A stretch of 46,535 nt of DNA, taken from positions 1 to 46,535 of the forward strand of contig JAFZKY010000018.1 in assembly GCA_017551725.1 (NCBI GenBank), written 5' to 3'. Both the position numbers and the translations under genes were made by a program. The notes beneath the pieces were generated by a model that saw only the letters and a program-made list of their open reading frames with translations, had not been told where the DNA came from and made no database searches. Numbering within the stretch: the stretch's first letter is position 1; each line of letters begins with the position of its first letter. Below are positions 44,030 to 46,535 of this stretch, piece by piece. The DNA comes from Bacteroidales bacterium (GTDB lineage: Bacteria > Bacteroidota > Bacteroidia > Bacteroidales > WCHB1-69).

Positions 44030-45579
44030 AACTCTCGAACATACGGATTCCCGTCGGCAGTAAAGACGGATTAAAGGCTACGGTATGCCGGCAGTTTGGC
44101 ATACGGATGGAGGACATGCAAGATTTTCGTGTCGTGCGGCAGGCCATCGATGCTCGCAAACGGAATAATGTGGTCTTCGACTACCAGGTGATGGTCACGC
44201 TGCCCGAACAATACCAACGCCTTGTGGATCAGGCGGGTGTGTCAGTATGGCAGCCGCCCGTGGAGGTGGTCTATCCCCGTTGGCGCGGCACACACAGACC
44301 TGTCGTGGTCGGATTCGGGCCCTCGGGCATGTTTGCGGCCCTCTATCTGGCGCGTTGTCAGGCACGGCCTATCATCCTCGAACGCGGCGAAAGAATCGAA
44401 GAACGCAAGCTGTCGGTGGCGGCTTTCCTGAACCATCGTACGCTGAATATCCGTTCCAATGTGCAATTCGGCGAGGGTGGGGCCGGTACCTTCTCCGACG
44501 GCAAGCTCAATACCAACGTGCACAGCGAATACAATACCTTCATCCTCAATGAGTTTTACAAACATGGAGCCAACGAGGATGTTACCTATATGCAGAATCC
44601 GCACGTGGGTACCGATTATCTGGAGAAAGTGGTCCGCAATATCCGGCTGGAAATTGAATCTCTGGGTGGGGAGTTCCACTTCAACACTACGTTTGTGGAT
44701 TTCCGTCAGGAGGGCAGCCTGTTGCACCTGCAATGCGACCCTGACATCGCCCTCGTCACCGAGCATCTGCTGTTGGGGCTGGGACATTCGGCGCGTGACA
44801 CGATACGTCAGTTGCACGCCCACGGACTGCTGATGGAGCCTAAACCCTTCTCCATGGGTGTGCGCATCGAGCATCTGCAGCGCAACATCAATCGTATGCA
44901 GTACGGTGCCGCCGCCAGACTGTTGCCGCCGGCCTCCTACAAGGGCGTGGTACACCTGAAAGAGCGGAGCGTATATACCTTCTGCATGTGTCCCGGCGGC
45001 ACCGTGATGGCCTCTGCCAGCGAGCCCAACAGCATCGTCACCAACGGCATGAGCGAGCGCAGTCGCGACAAGGCCAACGCCAACAGCGCTCTGCTGGTCA
45101 ATGTGACTCCTGAGGACTACTTTCACAATAGTCCGTTGGACGGGCTGGCCTACCAGGAAAAATACGAGCGGATGGCCTTCGAGGTGGCGGGCGACTACCG
45201 CGCACCGGGCAACCTTGTGGGAGAGTTTTTGCAAAACAGGATCGCCCGACAGCATCGGAGTGTCACGCCCTCCTATCCGCATGGCATCGTCTATTGCGAC
45301 TTTAACCGCTGTATGCCCGACTATGTGGTTGAGTCCCTTCGGGAATCCATACCCTTGATGGATAGAAAGATGCGGGGCTTTGCCGACCCTGATGCGGTGA
45401 TGACCGGCGTGGAGACACGGTCCTCGTCGCCCGTGCGCATCCTGCGCGGCAACGACCGACAATGCGTCGTCAAGGGCATCTACCCGATGGGCGAGGGGGC
45501 TGGCTATGCGGGTGGCATCATGAGCGCCGCCATCGACGGGTTAAAAACGGCGATGGCTACGATGAACAATCCTTTCTGA
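44020..45579 (+). CDS. FAD-dependent dehydrogenase (COG2509-like)
   Basis: A 519-residue flavoprotein. The N-terminal 85 residues form a small alpha/beta domain typical of this group. Then come the dinucleotide motif VVVGFGPSGMFAALYLAR, LERGERIEERK, and the family hallmark VQFGEGGAGTFSDGKLNT. Later blocks are LGLGHSARDTIRQLH and the C-terminal GIYPMGEGAGYAGGIMSAAIDGL, which binds the flavin. Substrate unknown; members often have no assigned pathway. The ATG at 44020 overlaps the acetyltransferase gene end, so it may be co-transcribed by position, not by function. Confidence 0.88.
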   Translation: MQLKLSNIRIPVGSKDGLKATVCRQFGIRMEDMQDFRVVRQAIDARKRNNVVFDYQVMVTLPEQYQRLVDQAGVSVWQPPVEVVYPRWRGTHRPVVVGFGPSGMFAALYLARCQARPIILERGERIEERKLSVAAFLNHRTLNIRSNVQFGEGGAGTFSDGKLNTNVHSEYNTFILNEFYKHGANEDVTYMQNPHVGTDYLEKVVRNIRLEIESLGGEFHFNTTFVDFRQEGSLLHLQCDPDIALVTEHLLLGLGHSARDTIRQLHAHGLLMEPKPFSMGVRIEHLQRNINRMQYGAAARLLPPASYKGVVHLKERSVYTFCMCPGGTVMASASEPNSIVTNGMSERSRDKANANSALLVNVTPEDYFHNSPLDGLAYQEKYERMAFEVAGDYRAPGNLVGEFLQNRIARQHRSVTPSYPHGIVYCDFNRCMPDYVVESLRESIPLMDRKMRGFADPDAVMTGVETRSSSPVRILRGNDRQCVVKGIYPMGEGAGYAGGIMSAAIDGLKTAMATMNNPF

Positions 45580-45602
45580 TTTTCAGTAATGGTGGAAAAA
45601 CA

Positions 45603-45634
45603 AAGAAGGTCGCAACATTGCGACCTTCTTCTTT
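45603..45634. terminator. Bidirectional terminator between FAD gene and tRNA-Trp
   Basis: A 13-bp perfect stem, AAGAAGGTCGCAA (45603-45615) and TTGCGACCTTCTT (45618-45630), separated by two bases, with T-rich tails on both strands. It can end the FAD message on plus and the tuf/tRNA-Trp message on minus. Confidence 0.75.
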
Positions 45635-45635
45635 G

Positions 45636-45706
45636 CAGGGGATGAGAGAATCGAACTCCCATCTGCGGTTTTGGAGACCGTCATTCTACCATTAAACTAA
45701 TCCCCT
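45636..45706 (-). tRNA. trnW: tRNA-Trp (anticodon CCA)
   Basis: Cloverleaf on the minus strand. Acceptor AGGGGAT (5' end 45706) pairs with ATCCCCT. D-arm GTTTAATGGTAGAA, anticodon loop CTCCAAA with CCA at 45672-45674, T-arm GGGAG-TTCGATT-CTCTC, discriminator G. The 3' CCA is not encoded. It follows tuf on the same strand, as in many Bacteroidota. Confidence 0.92.
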
Positions 45707-45712
45707 GTAAAA

Positions 45713-45739
45713 GAAAGGGCATTATTGCAATGCCCTTTC
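45713..45739 (-). terminator. Hairpin after tuf
   Basis: An 11-bp stem GAAAGGGCATT/AATGCCCTTTC with a five-base loop, between the tuf stop and tRNA-Trp. On minus it is followed by a pyrimidine-rich TTTCTTTT. It may be a partial terminator or a processing site that frees the tRNA. Confidence 0.6.
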
Positions 45740-45764
45740 CCGATTGTTTGTCAAATCGATTCCT

Positions 45765-46535
45765 TTAGTCAAGGATTTCAGTCACCTGGCCGGCACCGAC
45801 TGTACGACCACCTTCGCGGATAGCGAAACGGAGGTTCATGTTCAGAGCGATTTCGGAGAGCAATTGAACATCGATTTCGACGTTATCACCAGGCATACAC
45901 ATTTCAACGCCAGCAGGCAGTGTGATAGCACCAGTGACATCCGTTGTACGGAAGTAGAATTGCGGACGATAGTTGTTGCCAAACGGAGTGTGACGACCGC
46001 CTTCTTCTTTCTTCAAAACGTAAACCTCAGCTTTGAATTTGGTATGAGGAGTGATTGATCCAGGTTTTGCAAGAACCATACCTCTCTTAATCTCTTTCTT
46101 GTCAACACCACGAAGAAGAAGACCTACGTTATCACCAGCTTCACCTTCGTCGAGGATCTTACGGAACATCTCAACACCTGTACAAACGGTTTTACGTTTT
46201 TCAGCGCCAAGACCAATCATTTCGAGCTCGTCACCTGTGTGAACGATACCTGTCTCGATACGACCTGTAGCAACAGTACCACGACCAGTGATCGAGAATA
46301 CGTCCTCAACAGGCATCATGAAGGGTTTATCAACGTCGCGGGTAGGCTGAGGAATGTATGTATCAACAGCATCCATAAGTTCCATTACTTTCTCTTCCCA
46401 CTTAGCCTCGCCGTTAAGAGCGCCGAGAGCTGAGCCACGGATGATAGGAGTATTGTCGCCATCGTAATCGTAAGAAGAAAGGAGTTCACGAAGTTCCATT
46501 TCAACGAGGTCGAGGAGCTCGGGGTCGTCAACCAT
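45765..46535 (-). CDS. tuf: Elongation factor Tu, C-terminal part (runs off the window)
   Basis: The last 256 codons of EF-Tu, which brings aminoacyl-tRNA to the ribosome. The window edge cuts the gene inside the GTPase domain: [20 protein letters not shown] is internal sequence, not the start. Domain 2 begins near [20 protein letters not shown], and domain 3 carries [32 protein letters not shown] and the closing [18 protein letters not shown]. Identity is certain. The 5' portion, with the GTP-binding P-loop, is outside the window. Confidence 0.97.
   Translation of the reverse strand: MVDDPELLDLVEMELRELLSSYDYDGDNTPIIRGSALGALNGEAKWEEKVMELMDAVDTYIPQPTRDVDKPFMMPVEDVFSITGRGTVATGRIETGIVHTGDELEMIGLGAEKRKTVCTGVEMFRKILDEGEAGDNVGLLLRGVDKKEIKRGMVLAKPGSITPHTKFKAEVYVLKKEEGGRHTPFGNNYRPQFYFRTTDVTGAITLPAGVEMCMPGDNVEIDVQLLSEIALNMNLRFAIREGGRTVGAGQVTEILD

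Overview
The window is chromosomal DNA from a member of the Bacteroidota, most likely Bacteroidales-like. The signs are: about twenty -7 boxes of the form TAnnTTTG just upstream of genes on both strands, almost no Shine-Dalgarno sequences, a Por/type IX (T9SS) C-terminal sorting domain, a zinc-free type B L31 protein, a short-form MiaA, and a radical-SAM/lipoprotein gene pair of a type known mainly from this phylum. Coding density is high. No CRISPR array, prophage or complete insertion sequence was seen.

Layout. Positions 307-4745 form a cell-wall block: D-Ala-D-Ala ligase, two tandem GH73-LysM glucosaminidase paralogues, and a membrane-anchored M23 peptidase. A peptide-binding lipoprotein follows. 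From 6416 to 11451 the minus strand carries ruvC, a small retropepsin-like protease, corA, an ABC exporter, ubiE/menG and dtd. A membrane metallophosphoesterase (11527-12633) is followed by a short unassigned structured-RNA candidate, a frameshifted ORF6N gene, an AT-rich palindromic stretch and an FGE-like secreted protein. A minus-strand operon rlmB-yfcE-miaA (14485-16516), a T9SS cargo protein and a PAS protein come next.

On the plus strand 18089-21066 encodes AzlCD, a YitT protein and an EamA transporter. 21201-24223 is a lipoprotein/DUF5723 outer-membrane pair. 24307-30044 is a tight operon of gmk, an inositol-phosphatase family gene, an FAD protein and an AddA-type helicase-nuclease. 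Then come prfA (minus), purE, rpmE2, lon and meaB, a frameshifted Cys-rich mini-lipoprotein (minus), and a methionine synthase without its reactivation domain. 38607-40285 is the rSAM/lipoprotein locus. 40344-45579 holds rfbB, an MBOAT/AlgJ-like O-acylation pair and a second FAD protein. The window ends in tRNA-Trp and the 3' part of tuf (minus).

The most interesting items are the rSAM/lipoprotein locus with an extra Pro-rich small lipoprotein, the second GH73 paralogue whose catalytic Glu position reads Ala, the promoter-led structured RNA candidate at 12717-12878, and a cluster of perfect palindromes at 16627-16800. Two genes are broken by single-base indels in short homopolymers, which may be real lesions or assembly errors. 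All functional calls come from reading motifs by eye; no database search was run.
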